Shown: in pieces, positions 17,417 to 26,759 of the stretch
Numbering within the stretch: the first letter of the stretch is position 1
How the letters are laid out: every line of letters begins with the position of its first letter
Assembly (NCBI GenBank): GCA_938085045.1
Contig: CALKGI010000080.1
Coordinates: 1 to 43,939, forward strand
DNA from: an uncultured Alteromonadaceae bacterium
GTDB lineage: Bacteria; Pseudomonadota; Gammaproteobacteria; Enterobacterales; Alteromonadaceae
DNA: 43,939 nucleotides
Direction of reading: 5' to 3'
Notes under the pieces: generated by a model
Told to the model about the DNA's origin: nothing
What the model saw: only the letters and a program-made list of their open reading frames with translations
The model's database searches: none
Translations under genes and position numbers: made by a program

Positions 17417-18241
17417 TTACTCTACGTTACGAAGCAACGCATTAATGCCAACTTTTTCGCGAGTTTGCGCATCAACTTTTTTAACAATAATCGCGGCATT
17501 CAAGTTGTATGTGCCGCATTTTGACGGCAAAGAACCGGCAACAACTACTGAACCTGCTGGAACGCGGCCATAAGATGTTTCGCCAGTTTCGCGGTCGAAG
17601 ATGCGGGTACTTTGGCTGATGTACACACCCATTGAGATGACCGCGCCTTCTTCTACAATTACGCCTTCTACGATTTCAGAGCGAGCGCCGATGAAACAGT
17701 TGTCTTCGATGATGGTAGGGTTAGCCTGTAACGGCTCCAGTACGCCACCAATGCCAACACCACCCGACAGATGCACATTCTTGCCTATTTGTGCACACGA
17801 GCCTACGGTGGCCCAGGTGTCTACCATGGTGCCATCATCTACAAATGCACCAATGTTGACGTAAGAGGGCATTAGTACCACATTTTTACCGACATAACTG
17901 CCTTTACGGGCCATGGCTAGTGGTACAACGCGCATACCTTCTTCACGAAATTGTTCAGCACTATAGTCGCTGAATTTCATGTCGACTTTATCCCAATATC
18001 GAGTGACACCGGCTTCCATAACTTTGTTGTCTCTAATAGCAAAAGACAATAAAACGGCTTTTTTCAGCCATTGGTGAACCACCCATTCACCGCCGATTTT
18101 CTCGGCAACACGGGCTTTACCACTGTCGAGCATTGCTAATGCCGAATCGACTGCGTTTTTCACCTCATTGGTGACTGTGGTTGGTGTGATGTTGGCGCGG
18201 TTGTCAAAGGCGGTTTCAATTGTTGTTTGTAAACTTGTCAT
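17417..18241 (-). CDS. dapD: 2,3,4,5-tetrahydropyridine-2,6-dicarboxylate N-succinyltransferase
   Basis: DapD transfers succinyl from succinyl-CoA to tetrahydrodipicolinate in lysine and meso-diaminopimelate synthesis, so it feeds peptidoglycan. The 274-residue length is identical to E. coli. A helical N-terminal domain (to about 100) is followed by a left-handed beta-helix of hexapeptide repeats ([60 protein letters not shown]). [19 protein letters not shown] is a well-conserved family block. The gene is downstream of glnD, as in E. coli (map-glnD-dapD). Confidence 0.96.
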   Translation of the reverse strand: MTSLQTTIETAFDNRANITPTTVTNEVKNAVDSALAMLDSGKARVAEKIGGEWVVHQWLKKAVLLSFAIRDNKVMEAGVTRYWDKVDMKFSDYSAEQFREEGMRVVPLAMARKGSYVGKNVVLMPSYVNIGAFVDDGTMVDTWATVGSCAQIGKNVHLSGGVGIGGVLEPLQANPTIIEDNCFIGARSEIVEGVIVEEGAVISMGVYISQSTRIFDRETGETSYGRVPAGSVVVAGSLPSKCGTYNLNAAIIVKKVDAQTREKVGINALLRNVE

Positions 18242-18359
18242 TATGTTTCCGTAGTTGTTTCGGTATTCAAATTATAAAGTCATGCGGTACATGGATGTAA
18301 CGCCTTTTCAACTTGTTGTAAAGTAAGCGTAGTGCCACTTGCTTGCACGCAGCTTCACT

Positions 18360-18389
18360 CCAGATACAATCAGGGATGATTGTTTCTGG
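18360..18389 (-). other. Hairpin in the glnD-dapD gap
   Basis: CCAGA-T-ACAATCA (18360-18372) pairs with TGATTGT-T-TCTGG (18377-18389) around GGGA, with a single T/T mismatch. It starts 8 bp after the glnD stop and is 119 bp before the dapD start. There is no T tract on the minus strand. It may be a processing or partial termination site that uncouples dapD from glnD. Confidence 0.45.
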
Positions 18390-18396
18390 ACGATGA

Positions 18397-21012
18397 TCAG
18401 CTTGATGACACGACCAACTTGTTGGTCAATATGTCTTTTAATTCGGTTTTTTGTTGATCTGTTAATGCTTGATTTTCGTTTGTTGACAGCACAAACATGT
18501 CTTCGGCTTTTTCACCTATCGTGGCGATACGCGCCGCGTGAATGAACAGGTTACTTTGTTGGAATATGTGGCTAATGCTCACCAACATACCAGGCACATC
18601 CAGGGCGGTTATCTCCACTGTAGTGCTGTTTTTCCCGGGCGACGGTAAAAAGTCAATCTTGGGTTTTATCTGAAACGATTTGATTTTACGTGACGGACGC
18701 TGCGGTTGATGGCGTTTTTTACGATCACCCTGTAAGGCTATTTCTAGTGCCCGCTCAATGGCCTTTGCTCGAACAGGCGAGTGAATGCTCTTACCGTTTT
18801 TCTCAAGCACCACAAAAGTGTGCATCGCATAGTTGTCTTTGCTGCGCATTAATTGGGCATCAAGTACGTTGAGTTTTTTACTGTCTAATGTCGATACCAC
18901 GCTAACAAAAATGTTTTGCTGCATTGGGTAATAGATAAAAATAGGCGTACCACCGCGCTTGGGGCTATCGCTGACCAAAATCAGTGGTTTGTTCAAATCA
19001 TTTTGGGTCAAAATGCTGGCACTGTGCCAACGAATTTGTTCGGCGCTGTTGTGAGCAAAATAGTTGGCCTGAAAGCGATTCCACAAATCAGCAATTTGTT
19101 GCGCTTCAAAACCCTGTTCTAACAGCAGTTTTTTCGCATCATTCTGTCTGTCGCGCACAGCCGCGCGAATATCTAGCGGCTTTTCTAGTCCACGGCGTAA
19201 GGCTTTTTGGCAAAACAGGTAAAGGTCTTGGAACAACGAGGCTTTCCAGCCATTCCACAGATTGTCGTTGGTGGCGCGTACATCGGCGACTGTTAAGCAA
19301 TATAGGTAATCAAGGGTGGTTTCATCACGCACTTGTTCGGCAAAGGCTTTGATTTCTTCTGGGTCGTAAATGTCTTTACGCTGGGCTGTTACCGACAGCA
19401 ACAAGTGATTTTTCACCAGCCAGCTCAGTAATTTGGTGTCGTATTTACTCAGCTGATGACGCTCTGAAAACTCTTTTGCGTCAATGGCGCCAAGTTCTGA
19501 GTGTGAGCCACCACGGCCTTTGGCAATGTCATGAAACATCGCGGCTAAAAACAACAGCTCGGGTTTGGCAAAGCGTTTGGCGATTTCGTTACACAGTAAA
19601 AATTCTGGGTTGGCGTCTTTGTTAAAGTATTGCTGACAGTTGTGCAGCACCTTGATGGTGTGCTCGTCTACGGTATAGGCATGAAACAAGTCAAACTGCA
19701 TCTGGCCGACTATGTTTTGCCACAAAGGCAGGTAAGCGGCCAAAATGGCGTGTTTGTGCATCAGTTTGATGGCTTTTAACATGCCTTGGGGCTGCCTAAA
19801 TATCTCGATAAAGCGTTTTTGGCAGGCTTCATAATCTTGTAATTCACCGATAGAGCGGTTTCGTACTCGGCGAAGTTGGCGTACGGTTGACGAATGAATG
19901 CCAACGATCTCTTCGCGTTTGGCAATATGCAGGAACAATTGCAAGATGTTTTTACGTTGAAAAAAGCTATTTTCTTGACGGATTTGGATCAAGTTGTCGG
20001 AAATCTGAAAATTGTCATCGATGAGCTCAATTTGAGGATTGTCGTTGGCACCGAGAATTTCATCTTCGTAATGATGCAACAGCATTTCGTTCAGCTCTAC
20101 CACTCGTTGCATAATTCGAAATAATCGTTTCATCATCCGTTCAATAGACACTTTGCCATGGTTGCCAAAGCCAAGTCGATTGGCAACCGCCGCCTGATAG
20201 TCAAACAACAAGCGGTTTTCGCCGCGCCCAACCTCTAGGTGCAGCGCAAACCGAATGTTCCACAATGCATCTTGGGCTTCGCCCAGTTCAAGATATTCTT
20301 CTTCGGTGAGGTATCGCTGTTTGTTTTTCTTACCGCCATAACGTAAATGATGGCGACCAATCCAGCCGATGGTCTGAATGTCACGCAAGCAACCGGGGTT
20401 GGCCTTTAAGTTGGGTTCGAGGGTGTAGGTTATCCCGTCATATTTTTGGTGGCGCGCTCTTTGTTCTTCGCGCTTGGCAATAAAAAACGCTTTAGATGAC
20501 CAGGTGGCCGCTTCTTTAAGCTGTTTTTTGAGTTCGATATAATACTTTTTAACCCCGTTGAGCCAGCGCATTTCGAGTAACGTGGTGGCTACGGTGACAT
20601 CTTGCGCCGACTGAGAGACTGTATCTTCAATGGTACGTACGCTGTGGCCTATGTCGAGTTTTAAATCCCACAAAGTAGAGATAAACAATTCGATTTTTTT
20701 AATCGTTCCCGGCGGCAATTCATTTTTCGATAAGATCAATAAATCAACATCTGAATAGGGCTGCAAGTCGCCCCTGCCATAACCACCAATCGCAATTAAG
20801 GTGGTGTTACGGTCTTTTTCAAGCTCAACATGTTGCCACAAACCCCACAGCATTAAATCGACAAAATCACGACGAGCTTTGACTAACTGGCTGATGGGGT
20901 ATTCGTTAAAATACTCGCCTAGCCAGTCGTAAAGCGCCTGTTGTGCTTCGAGGTAGCGGTCCTTGTCAAAAGGCTCCGCTAAAATAGATAAAATACTATC
21001 GGGGATCAACAT
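18397..21012 (-). CDS. glnD: Bifunctional [protein-PII] uridylyltransferase/uridylyl-removing enzyme
   Basis: GlnD attaches UMP to Tyr51 of PII when glutamine is low and removes it when glutamine is high. The product has 871 residues (E. coli 890). The nucleotidyltransferase motif GGYGRGDLQPYSDVDLLIL is at about 76-94 with the catalytic D-V-D at 88-90. A GlnD PII-UTase helical domain follows. The HD hydrolase domain has MFHDIAKGRGGSHSELGA at about 500. Two ACT glutamine-sensing domains occupy about 690-770 and 800-871 (VEITALDVPGMLVSISHIF). Its substrate GlnB is encoded at 1547-1885. The gene is 15 bp downstream of map. Confidence 0.97.
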   Translation of the reverse strand: MLIPDSILSILAEPFDKDRYLEAQQALYDWLGEYFNEYPISQLVKARRDFVDLMLWGLWQHVELEKDRNTTLIAIGGYGRGDLQPYSDVDLLILSKNELPPGTIKKIELFISTLWDLKLDIGHSVRTIEDTVSQSAQDVTVATTLLEMRWLNGVKKYYIELKKQLKEAATWSSKAFFIAKREEQRARHQKYDGITYTLEPNLKANPGCLRDIQTIGWIGRHHLRYGGKKNKQRYLTEEEYLELGEAQDALWNIRFALHLEVGRGENRLLFDYQAAVANRLGFGNHGKVSIERMMKRLFRIMQRVVELNEMLLHHYEDEILGANDNPQIELIDDNFQISDNLIQIRQENSFFQRKNILQLFLHIAKREEIVGIHSSTVRQLRRVRNRSIGELQDYEACQKRFIEIFRQPQGMLKAIKLMHKHAILAAYLPLWQNIVGQMQFDLFHAYTVDEHTIKVLHNCQQYFNKDANPEFLLCNEIAKRFAKPELLFLAAMFHDIAKGRGGSHSELGAIDAKEFSERHQLSKYDTKLLSWLVKNHLLLSVTAQRKDIYDPEEIKAFAEQVRDETTLDYLYCLTVADVRATNDNLWNGWKASLFQDLYLFCQKALRRGLEKPLDIRAAVRDRQNDAKKLLLEQGFEAQQIADLWNRFQANYFAHNSAEQIRWHSASILTQNDLNKPLILVSDSPKRGGTPIFIYYPMQQNIFVSVVSTLDSKKLNVLDAQLMRSKDNYAMHTFVVLEKNGKSIHSPVRAKAIERALEIALQGDRKKRHQPQRPSRKIKSFQIKPKIDFLPSPGKNSTTVEITALDVPGMLVSISHIFQQSNLFIHAARIATIGEKAEDMFVLSTNENQALTDQQKTELKDILTNKLVVSSS

Positions 21013-21027
21013 GTTAAGGCTACAGTC

Positions 21028-21813
21028 TTAATGTTTGTGGATACGGTCAATGGTTTCTTCAGGACGCAAGGTTAGAATCTCAACGCCATCTTCGGTGACC
21101 AGCAAAGTATGCTCCCACTGAGAAGACAAGCTGCGGTCTTTAGTGACAACAGTCCAGTTATCTTTGAGCACTTTTGAATGACGTTTGCCCGCATTAACCA
21201 TAGGTTCTATGGTTAGGCACATGCCAGCTTTAAGTGTCTCGCCAGTGCCCGCTTTGCCGTAATGCAAAACCTGTGGCTCTTCGTGAAAAACTTCGCCAAT
21301 GCCGTGGCCGCAATATTCGCGCACTATGGTGTATTTAAAGCTTTCAGCATGTTTTTGAATAGCGTTGCCTAAAGTACCAAGCTGTACGCCCGGTTTAACC
21401 ATCTTAATGGCTTTGTATAGACATTCTTGAGACACGCGTACCAAGCGTTCGGCCAAAATAGAGGGTTTGCCAATAAAAAACATCTTTGAAGTATCGCCAT
21501 GAAAACCGTCTTTTATCACCGTAATATCAATGTTGATGATATCACCGTCTTTGAGCTTTTTGTCGTTGGGTATGCCGTGACAAATTACTTGATTTACCGA
21601 GGTACAAATAGACTTCGGGAAACCGTGGTAGTTTAGCGGCGCCGGAATGGTCTGTTGTTCGTTAACCATATACTCATGGCAAATGGTGTTAAGTTCATCG
21701 GTAGTTATTCCGGCTTTAACATGCGGTTCAATCATCTTTAATACATCGGCTGCCAGCTTGCCAGCAACGCGCATTTTTACAATGTCTTGAGCCGATTTGA
21801 TAATAATGGCCAT
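21028..21813 (-). CDS. map: Methionine aminopeptidase type I
   Basis: Map removes the initiator Met from nascent proteins. The 261-residue product (E. coli 264) has all five metal ligands in their family blocks: Asp in IINIDITVI, Asp in DGFHGDTSKMF, His in EYCGHGIGEVFHEEP, Glu in CLTIEPMVN and Glu in QWEHTLLVTEDG. There is no N-terminal extension, so it is type Ia. It is first in map-glnD-dapD and is divergent from rpsB, an arrangement shared with E. coli. Confidence 0.97.
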   Translation of the reverse strand: MAIIIKSAQDIVKMRVAGKLAADVLKMIEPHVKAGITTDELNTICHEYMVNEQQTIPAPLNYHGFPKSICTSVNQVICHGIPNDKKLKDGDIINIDITVIKDGFHGDTSKMFFIGKPSILAERLVRVSQECLYKAIKMVKPGVQLGTLGNAIQKHAESFKYTIVREYCGHGIGEVFHEEPQVLHYGKAGTGETLKAGMCLTIEPMVNAGKRHSKVLKDNWTVVTKDRSLSSQWEHTLLVTEDGVEILTLRPEETIDRIHKH

Positions 21814-21865
21814 TGATCTTCCTATTTTTGCGGTATATGTAAACTTATCATTGAAACGGTGAGCG

Positions 21866-21895
21866 ATTATATGGTATAAAGCTGCCGAAATTCAA
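21866..21895 (-). promoter_or_regulatory. Candidate sigma-70 promoter of map-glnD-dapD
   Basis: On the minus strand, TTGAAT (21890-21895), an 18-base spacer and a perfect TATAAT (21866-21871) lie 53 bp before the map ATG. Confidence 0.55.
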
Positions 21896-21906
21896 ATAGC
21901 GCGACA

Positions 21907-21935
21907 TTGTCATGCTTTTTAATGAATTTTAAAAC
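21907..21935 (+). promoter_or_regulatory. Candidate promoter of the rpsB operon
   Basis: TTGTCA (21907-21912), a 17-base spacer and TAAAAC (21930-21935) would start a transcript near 21942. The leader would then be about 107 bases and include the whole S2-type leader structure. The -35 is 5 of 6 and the -10 is 4 of 6. Confidence 0.45.
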
Positions 21936-21972
21936 ACTTTATTTATTTAATTACACACATACATCGTCACAT

Positions 21973-22040
21973 AAGCCGGGGTGCCATGAATTTGGTCGGT
22001 TTTATGGGGTGTGTGGACGCCTAACCCCATTAATGAGGAA
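21973..22040 (+). ncRNA. rpsB leader, probable S2 autoregulatory RNA element
   Basis: Two hairpins lie just before the rpsB Shine-Dalgarno. The first is AAGCCG (21973-21978) with CGGTTT (21998-22003 or nearby), with a GGGT bulge and an inner GCCA/TGGT helix. The second is ATGGGGT (22004-22010) with ACCCCAT (22024-22030) around a 13-base loop containing GTGGACGCC. GAGGA at 22035-22039 is the ribosome binding site. Ribosomal protein S2 is known to repress rpsB-tsf through a conserved leader in gammaproteobacteria, and this has the right place and layout. The match to that family is from memory. Confidence 0.6.
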
Positions 22041-22048
22041 ATTATACA

Positions 22049-22777
22049 ATGGCAAACGTTTCAATGCGCGACCTGCTTCAAGCAGGTGTACACTTCGGTC
22101 ACCAAACTCGCTACTGGAATCCAAAAATGAAGCCTTTCATTTTCGGTTCACGTAACAAAGTTCATATCATTAACCTTGAGCACACTGTGCCTATGTTTAA
22201 TGAAGCTTTGAGCTTTTTACAAAACGTAGCGTCTAAAAAAGGTAAAATCCTTTTTGTTGGTACCAAACGTGCCGCAGCAGAATCAGTAAAAGAAGCAGCT
22301 TTGCGCTGTGACCAGTTCTACGTAAACCACCGCTGGTTGGGTGGCATGTTGACTAACTGGAAAACTGTCCGTCAGTCAATCAAACGTCTGAAAGATTATG
22401 AAGGCCAGTCACAAGACGGTACTTTTGACAAGTTGACCAAGAAAGAGGCGCTGATGCGTACTCGCGACATGGAAAAACTGGAAAAGAGCCTTGGCGGTAT
22501 TAAAAACATGGCTGGTTTGCCTGATGCAATCTTCATCATTGGTGCAGATCACGAGCATATCGCTATCGCTGAAGCAAATAACTTGGGTATCCCAGTTATT
22601 TCAATTGTTGATACCAACTCAAGCCCAGACAACATCGATTACGTTATCCCAGGTAACGACGATGCTGTACGTGCTATCCAGTTGTACACCAACTCTGTTG
22701 CTGATGTGGTTATTGCTGGTCGTGATAACACTATCGAAGTACAGGCAGAAGAAGGCAGCTTTGTTGAAGCCGAATAA
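22049..22777 (+). CDS. rpsB: 30S ribosomal protein S2
   Basis: S2 is a late-assembling protein of the small subunit that helps S1 bind. The 242 residues match E. coli (241). The N-terminal block [20 protein letters not shown] and the central [19 protein letters not shown] are the two classic S2 signatures, and the C-terminal half has [20 protein letters not shown]. It has a strong Shine-Dalgarno (GAGGA). The gene is followed by a hairpin and then tsf, the standard order. Codons are of the highly expressed kind. Confidence 0.98.
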   Translation: MANVSMRDLLQAGVHFGHQTRYWNPKMKPFIFGSRNKVHIINLEHTVPMFNEALSFLQNVASKKGKILFVGTKRAAAESVKEAALRCDQFYVNHRWLGGMLTNWKTVRQSIKRLKDYEGQSQDGTFDKLTKKEALMRTRDMEKLEKSLGGIKNMAGLPDAIFIIGADHEHIAIAEANNLGIPVISIVDTNSSPDNIDYVIPGNDDAVRAIQLYTNSVADVVIAGRDNTIEVQAEEGSFVEAE

Positions 22778-22810
22778 AGCATTCAACTAAAACTGGTTTA
22801 ATCGTTTTAT

Positions 22811-22841
22811 AATGCAGGTGTTTCAAGGCACCTGCATTTTT
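22811..22841 (+). terminator. rpsB-tsf intergenic attenuator/terminator
   Basis: AATGCAGGTG (22811-22820) pairs perfectly with CACCTGCATT (22829-22838) around an 8-base loop, then a short T run ending at 22841. Such a hairpin is known to reduce transcription from rpsB into tsf in other gammaproteobacteria, giving more S2 mRNA than EF-Ts mRNA. Confidence 0.8.
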
Positions 22842-22869
22842 CATATATTATTCTTGAGGAAATTCGAAA

Positions 22870-23742
22870 ATGGCTATTACTGCTGCCCAAGTAAAAGAAT
22901 TACGTGAACTGACTGCCGCTGGCATGATGGATTGCAAAAAAGCATTGGTTGAAACCGATGGCGACATTGAAGCTGCAATTGAGTTCATGCGCAAAAAGGG
23001 CCAAGCCAAGGCTGCTAAAAAAGCAGGCCGTATCGCCGCTGAAGGCGTTATCATCATCAAGTCAAACGGCACTATGGCTGCGATGCTTGAAGTTAACTGC
23101 GAAACTGATTTCGTTGCCCGTGACGAAAGCTTCTTGGCATTTGCCAACAGCGTTGCAGATTTGGCATTGAGCCAAAGCATCAGCGATATCGAAGCACTTA
23201 AGGCAGCCAGCCTAGGTGAAGCGACTGTTGAAGAAACCCGTTTGGTTTTGGTTAACAAAATCGGCGAAAACATGACGGTACGTCGTGTTGCATTGGTAGA
23301 AGGCGAAAACTTGGGTGAATACATCCACGGTGGCCGCATTGGTGTTGTATCTGTACTTAAAGGCGGTGACGTCGACACAGCTAAAGACATCGCCATGCAT
23401 GTTGCTGCAAACAACCCTGAGTTTGTCACGCCAGATGACGTAGCAGCTGAAGTTGTTGAGAAAGAAAAGCGCATTCAAATTGACATCGCTGTTCAATCAG
23501 GCAAGCCTGAAAACATCGCTGAAAAAATGGTTGTTGGTCGTATGAAGAAATTCACTCACGAAGTGAGCTTGACCGGTCAGGCATTTGTTAAAGACCCTTC
23601 AATGAGCGTTGCTGAATTCCTTAAGACAAAGGGTGCCGAAGCGGTAAACTTTGTACGTTTGGAAGTAGGTGAAGGCATCGAGAAGAAAGAAGAAGACTTT
23701 GCCGCTGAAGTTGAAGCGACTATGGCTGCGGCCAAGAAGTAA
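22870..23742 (+). CDS. tsf: Translation elongation factor Ts
   Basis: EF-Ts exchanges GDP for GTP on EF-Tu. The product has 290 residues (E. coli 283). The N-terminal UBA-like part has [19 protein letters not shown]. The core has the EF-Tu-contacting [12 protein letters not shown]. The dimerisation and C-terminal modules include [21 protein letters not shown] strong GAGGAAATT Shine-Dalgarno precedes the ATG. Codon usage is highly biased, as for rpsB. Confidence 0.98.
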   Translation: MAITAAQVKELRELTAAGMMDCKKALVETDGDIEAAIEFMRKKGQAKAAKKAGRIAAEGVIIIKSNGTMAAMLEVNCETDFVARDESFLAFANSVADLALSQSISDIEALKAASLGEATVEETRLVLVNKIGENMTVRRVALVEGENLGEYIHGGRIGVVSVLKGGDVDTAKDIAMHVAANNPEFVTPDDVAAEVVEKEKRIQIDIAVQSGKPENIAEKMVVGRMKKFTHEVSLTGQAFVKDPSMSVAEFLKTKGAEAVNFVRLEVGEGIEKKEEDFAAEVEATMAAAKK

Positions 23743-23822
23743 TTTAACTTTGAGTCGTAAGGACTTGAATATGGATATCGATGAACAAGGCTTTGCCAAG
23801 TGTCGAGATTTCCAATAGAATA

Positions 23823-23871
23823 AGCGCGGCTTTCATGCCGTGCTTTTTTTTGCTTAAAAAAAGCAAAAAAA
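23823..23871 (+). terminator. Double hairpin between tsf and pyrH
   Basis: AGCGCGGC (23823-23830) pairs with GCCGTGCT (23837-23844) with one wobble, followed by eight T. This is a good intrinsic terminator, 81 bp after tsf. Directly after it, TTTTTTTGCTT (23845-23855) and AAGCAAAAAAA (23861-23871) form a second, A/T-only hairpin that shares the T run. pyrH therefore probably has its own promoter or depends on read-through. Confidence 0.8.
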
Positions 23872-23920
23872 GAAACATTAATTTTGTCGTCGTCAAAAAG
23901 TGAAGAACGTGGAGAAAAAA

Positions 23921-24670
23921 ATGAGTGTTAACCCCAAGCCCCAGTTTCGCCGGATTTTATTAAAACTCAGTGGTGAAGCGCTGGTTGGTGACGAAGGATT
24001 TGGTATTGACCCAAGCGTACTCGACAGAATGGCCCAAGAAATCAAAGAAATCGTCGAAATGGGCATTCAGGTCGGTTTAGTTATCGGTGGTGGTAATATT
24101 TTCCGTGGCGAAGGTTTGGCCAAAGCTGGCATGAATCGCGTTGTGGGTGACCACATGGGGATGCTAGCAACCGTCATGAACGGTTTGGCGATGCGTGACT
24201 CATTGCACCGTGCCTTTGTCAATGCTCGTTTGATGTCGGCTATTCCACTGAATGGCATTTGCGACAGCTACACTTGGGCAGAAGCCATCAGCTTCTTGAA
24301 ATCAGGTCGAGTTGTTATCTTCTCTGCTGGTACCGGTAACCCGTTTTTTACCACTGATTCAGCGGCTTGTTTACGCGGCATTGAAATTGAAGCCGACATC
24401 GTATTAAAAGCCACCAAGGTCGATGGCGTTTATGATTCAGATCCGGCCAAAAACCCAGACGCGATTATGCATAGCCATTTGGGTTATGACGATGTATTAA
24501 ACAAAGAATTAAAAGTGATGGATTTGGCCGCGTTTACTTTGGCCAGAGATCATAACATGCCGATTCGCGTGTTCAACATGACCAAACCCGGCGCTTTGAT
24601 GAAGGTCATGCTCGGTATGGACGAAGGCACCTTAATTGACGGCAACGCGCCAGCGATGAACGGCGAATAA
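23921..24670 (+). CDS. pyrH: UMP kinase
   Basis: PyrH phosphorylates UMP to UDP in pyrimidine synthesis and is allosterically activated by GTP. The product has 249 residues (E. coli 241). The amino acid kinase fold shows [11 protein letters not shown], the [17 protein letters not shown] block and [20 protein letters not shown]. The ATG at 23921 was chosen over a GTG at 23900 because GGAG sits 6 bases before it and the extra residues are not family-like. The frr gene follows after 54 bp. Confidence 0.97.
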   Translation: MSVNPKPQFRRILLKLSGEALVGDEGFGIDPSVLDRMAQEIKEIVEMGIQVGLVIGGGNIFRGEGLAKAGMNRVVGDHMGMLATVMNGLAMRDSLHRAFVNARLMSAIPLNGICDSYTWAEAISFLKSGRVVIFSAGTGNPFFTTDSAACLRGIEIEADIVLKATKVDGVYDSDPAKNPDAIMHSHLGYDDVLNKELKVMDLAAFTLARDHNMPIRVFNMTKPGALMKVMLGMDEGTLIDGNAPAMNGE

Positions 24671-24724
24671 TGCAAAAGAGCTGATACAAAAGAACAGAAA
24701 TAATCAAAAAATAGGAATATTATT

Positions 24725-25282
24725 GTGATTGAAGATATTATTGATGATGCCAAAATTCGAATGACTAAAAGCGCTGAAGCACTTGACGTTCAATTGGCCA
24801 AGATCAGAACTGGTCGTGCACACCCAAGCCTGCTCGACGGCTTAAAAGTGTCTTACTACGGTGCCGACACGCCATTAAATCAGGTTGCCAACGTAAACGT
24901 ACAAGACGCCAGAACTTTGGGCGTAACAGTATTTGACAAATCTTTGGTTCAAGCGGTAGAGAAAGCCATTATGGCCTCTAGCTTGGGTTTGAATCCAAAC
25001 ACGGCTGGTACACTTATTCGCATTCCATTGCCACCATTGACTGAAGAACGTCGTAAAGACTTCGTTAAAGTGGTTCGTGGCGAAACTGAAAATGCTCGTG
25101 TTGCGGTTCGAAATATCCGCCGTGATGCCAACTCAGATTTCAAATCTTTGTTAAAAGACAAAGATATCACTGAAGATGATGCACGCAACGCCGAAGCGTC
25201 AATTCAGAAACTGACTGATGATGCCATTAAGACCATGGATAATGCGCTTGATGTGAAAGAAAAAGAGTTGATGACTGTTTAA
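24725..25282 (+). CDS. frr: Ribosome recycling factor
   Basis: RRF splits post-termination ribosomes with EF-G. The 185-residue length is exactly that of E. coli. Recognisable parts are the start [20 protein letters not shown], the [14 protein letters not shown] block, [19 protein letters not shown], and the C-terminal helix. The start codon is GTG at 24725 with AGGA 8 bases before it. It ends the rpsB-tsf-pyrH-frr series. In E. coli dxr or uppS follows directly; here 3.4 kb of accessory DNA intervenes. Confidence 0.97.
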   Translation: MIEDIIDDAKIRMTKSAEALDVQLAKIRTGRAHPSLLDGLKVSYYGADTPLNQVANVNVQDARTLGVTVFDKSLVQAVEKAIMASSLGLNPNTAGTLIRIPLPPLTEERRKDFVKVVRGETENARVAVRNIRRDANSDFKSLLKDKDITEDDARNAEASIQKLTDDAIKTMDNALDVKEKELMTV

Positions 25283-25313
25283 TACTTCGCTTTGTTCTTT
25301 ATTTAATAGATAG

Positions 25314-25343
25314 ACAAGACGACCCAGAAGATGGTCGTCTTGT
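25314..25343 (+). terminator. Intrinsic terminator after frr
   Basis: ACAAGACGACC (25314-25324) and GGTCGTCTTGT (25333-25343) form a perfect 11-bp stem with an 8-base loop, then T-rich sequence (TTG, later TTTTT at 25351). It closes the rpsB-frr cluster and marks the left border of the accessory insert. Confidence 0.8.
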
Positions 25344-25353
25344 TTGTAAATTT

Positions 25354-25941
25354 TTACTCTTGCGCTTTGTCAGCCAGCCACTTGACCATATCATCATTAT
25401 CAACCCGCTCATAAATCTCTTCTACCGATAACGACACACCGACAGAATCAAGGGTGATTACATCGCCAATTATATAACAAGTCGAGGCCTAATTTTCATT
25501 GCGACGGAACACGACAACTTCGCACTTATCCTGTTCAATTAGTATGTATTCTTGCAAAGAAGGTATGTTTTGGTAGGCCGTTTTTTTAGTGGTTATATCA
25601 GTTTTACGAGAGGAAGGAGATAGTACCTCAATGATTACTATTGGTGCATTTCTTACACGCGGTGTATCTGCGGCATCTTCACCGTTGGTTACCATTACAT
25701 CAGGGTAGAAGTAGTTATTTCCGGCTTTTAACAATATAGACAGAATGAAGGCTTCGCGGGATTGACCTTTTAATTGTTGCCAGATTTGTGCAAAAGTATT
25801 ACCTGTTATTGAATTATGAACATCCGTTGTTGTGCTCATTGCATAAACTCTACCGTCTACTAATTCATGTTTTACCTCGGCTTCACACTCTCCTTCAAGG
25901 AATTCCTGTTCTGCTATTTGACGTTGTTGAGCGGTACTCAT
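25354..25941 (-). pseudogene. Uma2-family (DUF820) putative endonuclease gene, interrupted by one in-frame amber codon
   Basis: The frame from ATG 25941 encodes 150 residues of an Uma2 protein and then meets TAG at 25489-25491. The same frame continues without a shift for 44 more residues (starting ASTCYIIGDVITLDSVG, with SVEEIYERV) to a TAA at 25354-25356. This second part is the normal Uma2 C-terminus, so the intact gene had 195 codons. The residue at the stop could well have been Trp (TGG to TAG), but that is inference. PD-(D/E)XK-like residues are kept in the first part: Asp81 in FYPDVMV, Glu105 in IIEVLSPS, then Lys 119/120. The shortened protein may keep some function. The family's role is unknown. 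It diverges from the toxin-antitoxin pair. Confidence 0.85.
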
Positions 25942-26114
25942 AAACGACCTTACAAAGTTTGCAGCAAATCAATCATTCAAGCCTAATCAATTGAAGCATA
26001 AATAACAATAGCGCTAATGGGGTGATACACCTTATCAACCTTAATTTGGTCTTTTTATGGTGCTATGATATTCTGTGTTTATTAGAATTGCTCGTGACAA
26101 TAGGCTTTGCCAAG

Positions 26115-26357
26115 ATGAAGATAGAAACCGTTACCTATATGAAGAAAAATGCGTCCAGCTTGGACGTGTCAGAGCCTTTGGTGATCACCCAAAATGGTGT
26201 TCCGGCTTATGTGGTTGAATCTTATGCCGACCGCAAGCGTAGGGATGAAGCTGTTGCTTTGCTTAAATTGTTGTCGTTGTCACAAGCGAGCGTTAAAACA
26301 GGCTCTTTGTTGACAGAAGACGATATTATGGCCAATTTAGATAAGCATTTAGCATGA
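26115..26357 (+). CDS. Phd/YefM-type antitoxin
   Basis: This 80-residue protein has the Phd/YefM pattern: MKIETVTYMKKNASSLDVSE, then PLVITQNGVPAYVVESY, and an acidic C-terminal part ending LTEDDIMANLDKHLA. The N-terminal half binds operator DNA and the C-terminal half wraps the toxin, by family knowledge. The ATG at 26115 gives the family start; a longer frame opening at 26022 adds a hydrophobic stretch foreign to the family. Its stop overlaps the toxin ATG in ATGA, the usual translational coupling. Confidence 0.88.
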   Translation: MKIETVTYMKKNASSLDVSEPLVITQNGVPAYVVESYADRKRRDEAVALLKLLSLSQASVKTGSLLTEDDIMANLDKHLA

Positions 26358-26695
26358 CAACCGCTTATCAAGTGCTATTCAGCACGACTTTTAACCATTC
26401 GTTGCAAGAGGTGGTTTTTCATCAACGTAAATATGCCCAGTCTAAAACGGTTATTGCAAATCTGAAAAAAGTGATCGCACATTTTACTTCGCATGTGAAA
26501 AGTGACCCGTATATGTATACCGTTTGCAGGCAAGCGTTGTCGTTGGGGGTAAACGGATACCGAGAATATGCAAAGGATAAAGTCAGAATTATTTATGCTG
26601 TTGATGACGAGCAGCAATTGGTCACAGTCCACCTGATTGCAGGGCAACAGCAGGATTTGTGTGCGTTACTGCTCGACTATGTGTTGCAGCATTAA
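26354..26695 (+). CDS. RelE/ParE-family toxin
   Basis: The 113-residue basic protein has the RelE/ParE fold pattern. An N-terminal strand and long helices (YQVLFSTTFNHSLQEVVFHQ) are followed by the C-terminal beta part with GYREYAKDKVRIIYAVDDE and VTVHLIAGQQQDL, the typical R-(I/V)-x-Y block. RelE types cut mRNA in the ribosome and ParE types poison gyrase; which one this is cannot be told. It is translated from an ATG inside the antitoxin stop. It is somewhat longer than many RelE proteins (about 95). Confidence 0.85.
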   Translation: MTTAYQVLFSTTFNHSLQEVVFHQRKYAQSKTVIANLKKVIAHFTSHVKSDPYMYTVCRQALSLGVNGYREYAKDKVRIIYAVDDEQQLVTVHLIAGQQQDLCALLLDYVLQH

Positions 26696-26759
26696 TTTAC
26701 TTGGCTGAACGCAGTTTGTTGGCATTTTGCGTATATTACTAAGCTTCTTTGTGTCGATT

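Noticed and set aside
22848..23474. Open frame of 208 codons antisense to tsf
   Set aside because: It mirrors a highly expressed gene with strong codon bias and has Ser/Ala-rich, non-protein-like composition. Similar antisense frames in ffh, clpB and lpxB were dropped for the same reason.
26022..26114. Longer antitoxin form with a hydrophobic N-terminus
   Set aside because: The extra 31 residues look like translated promoter sequence; Phd/YefM proteins start where ATG 26115 does.
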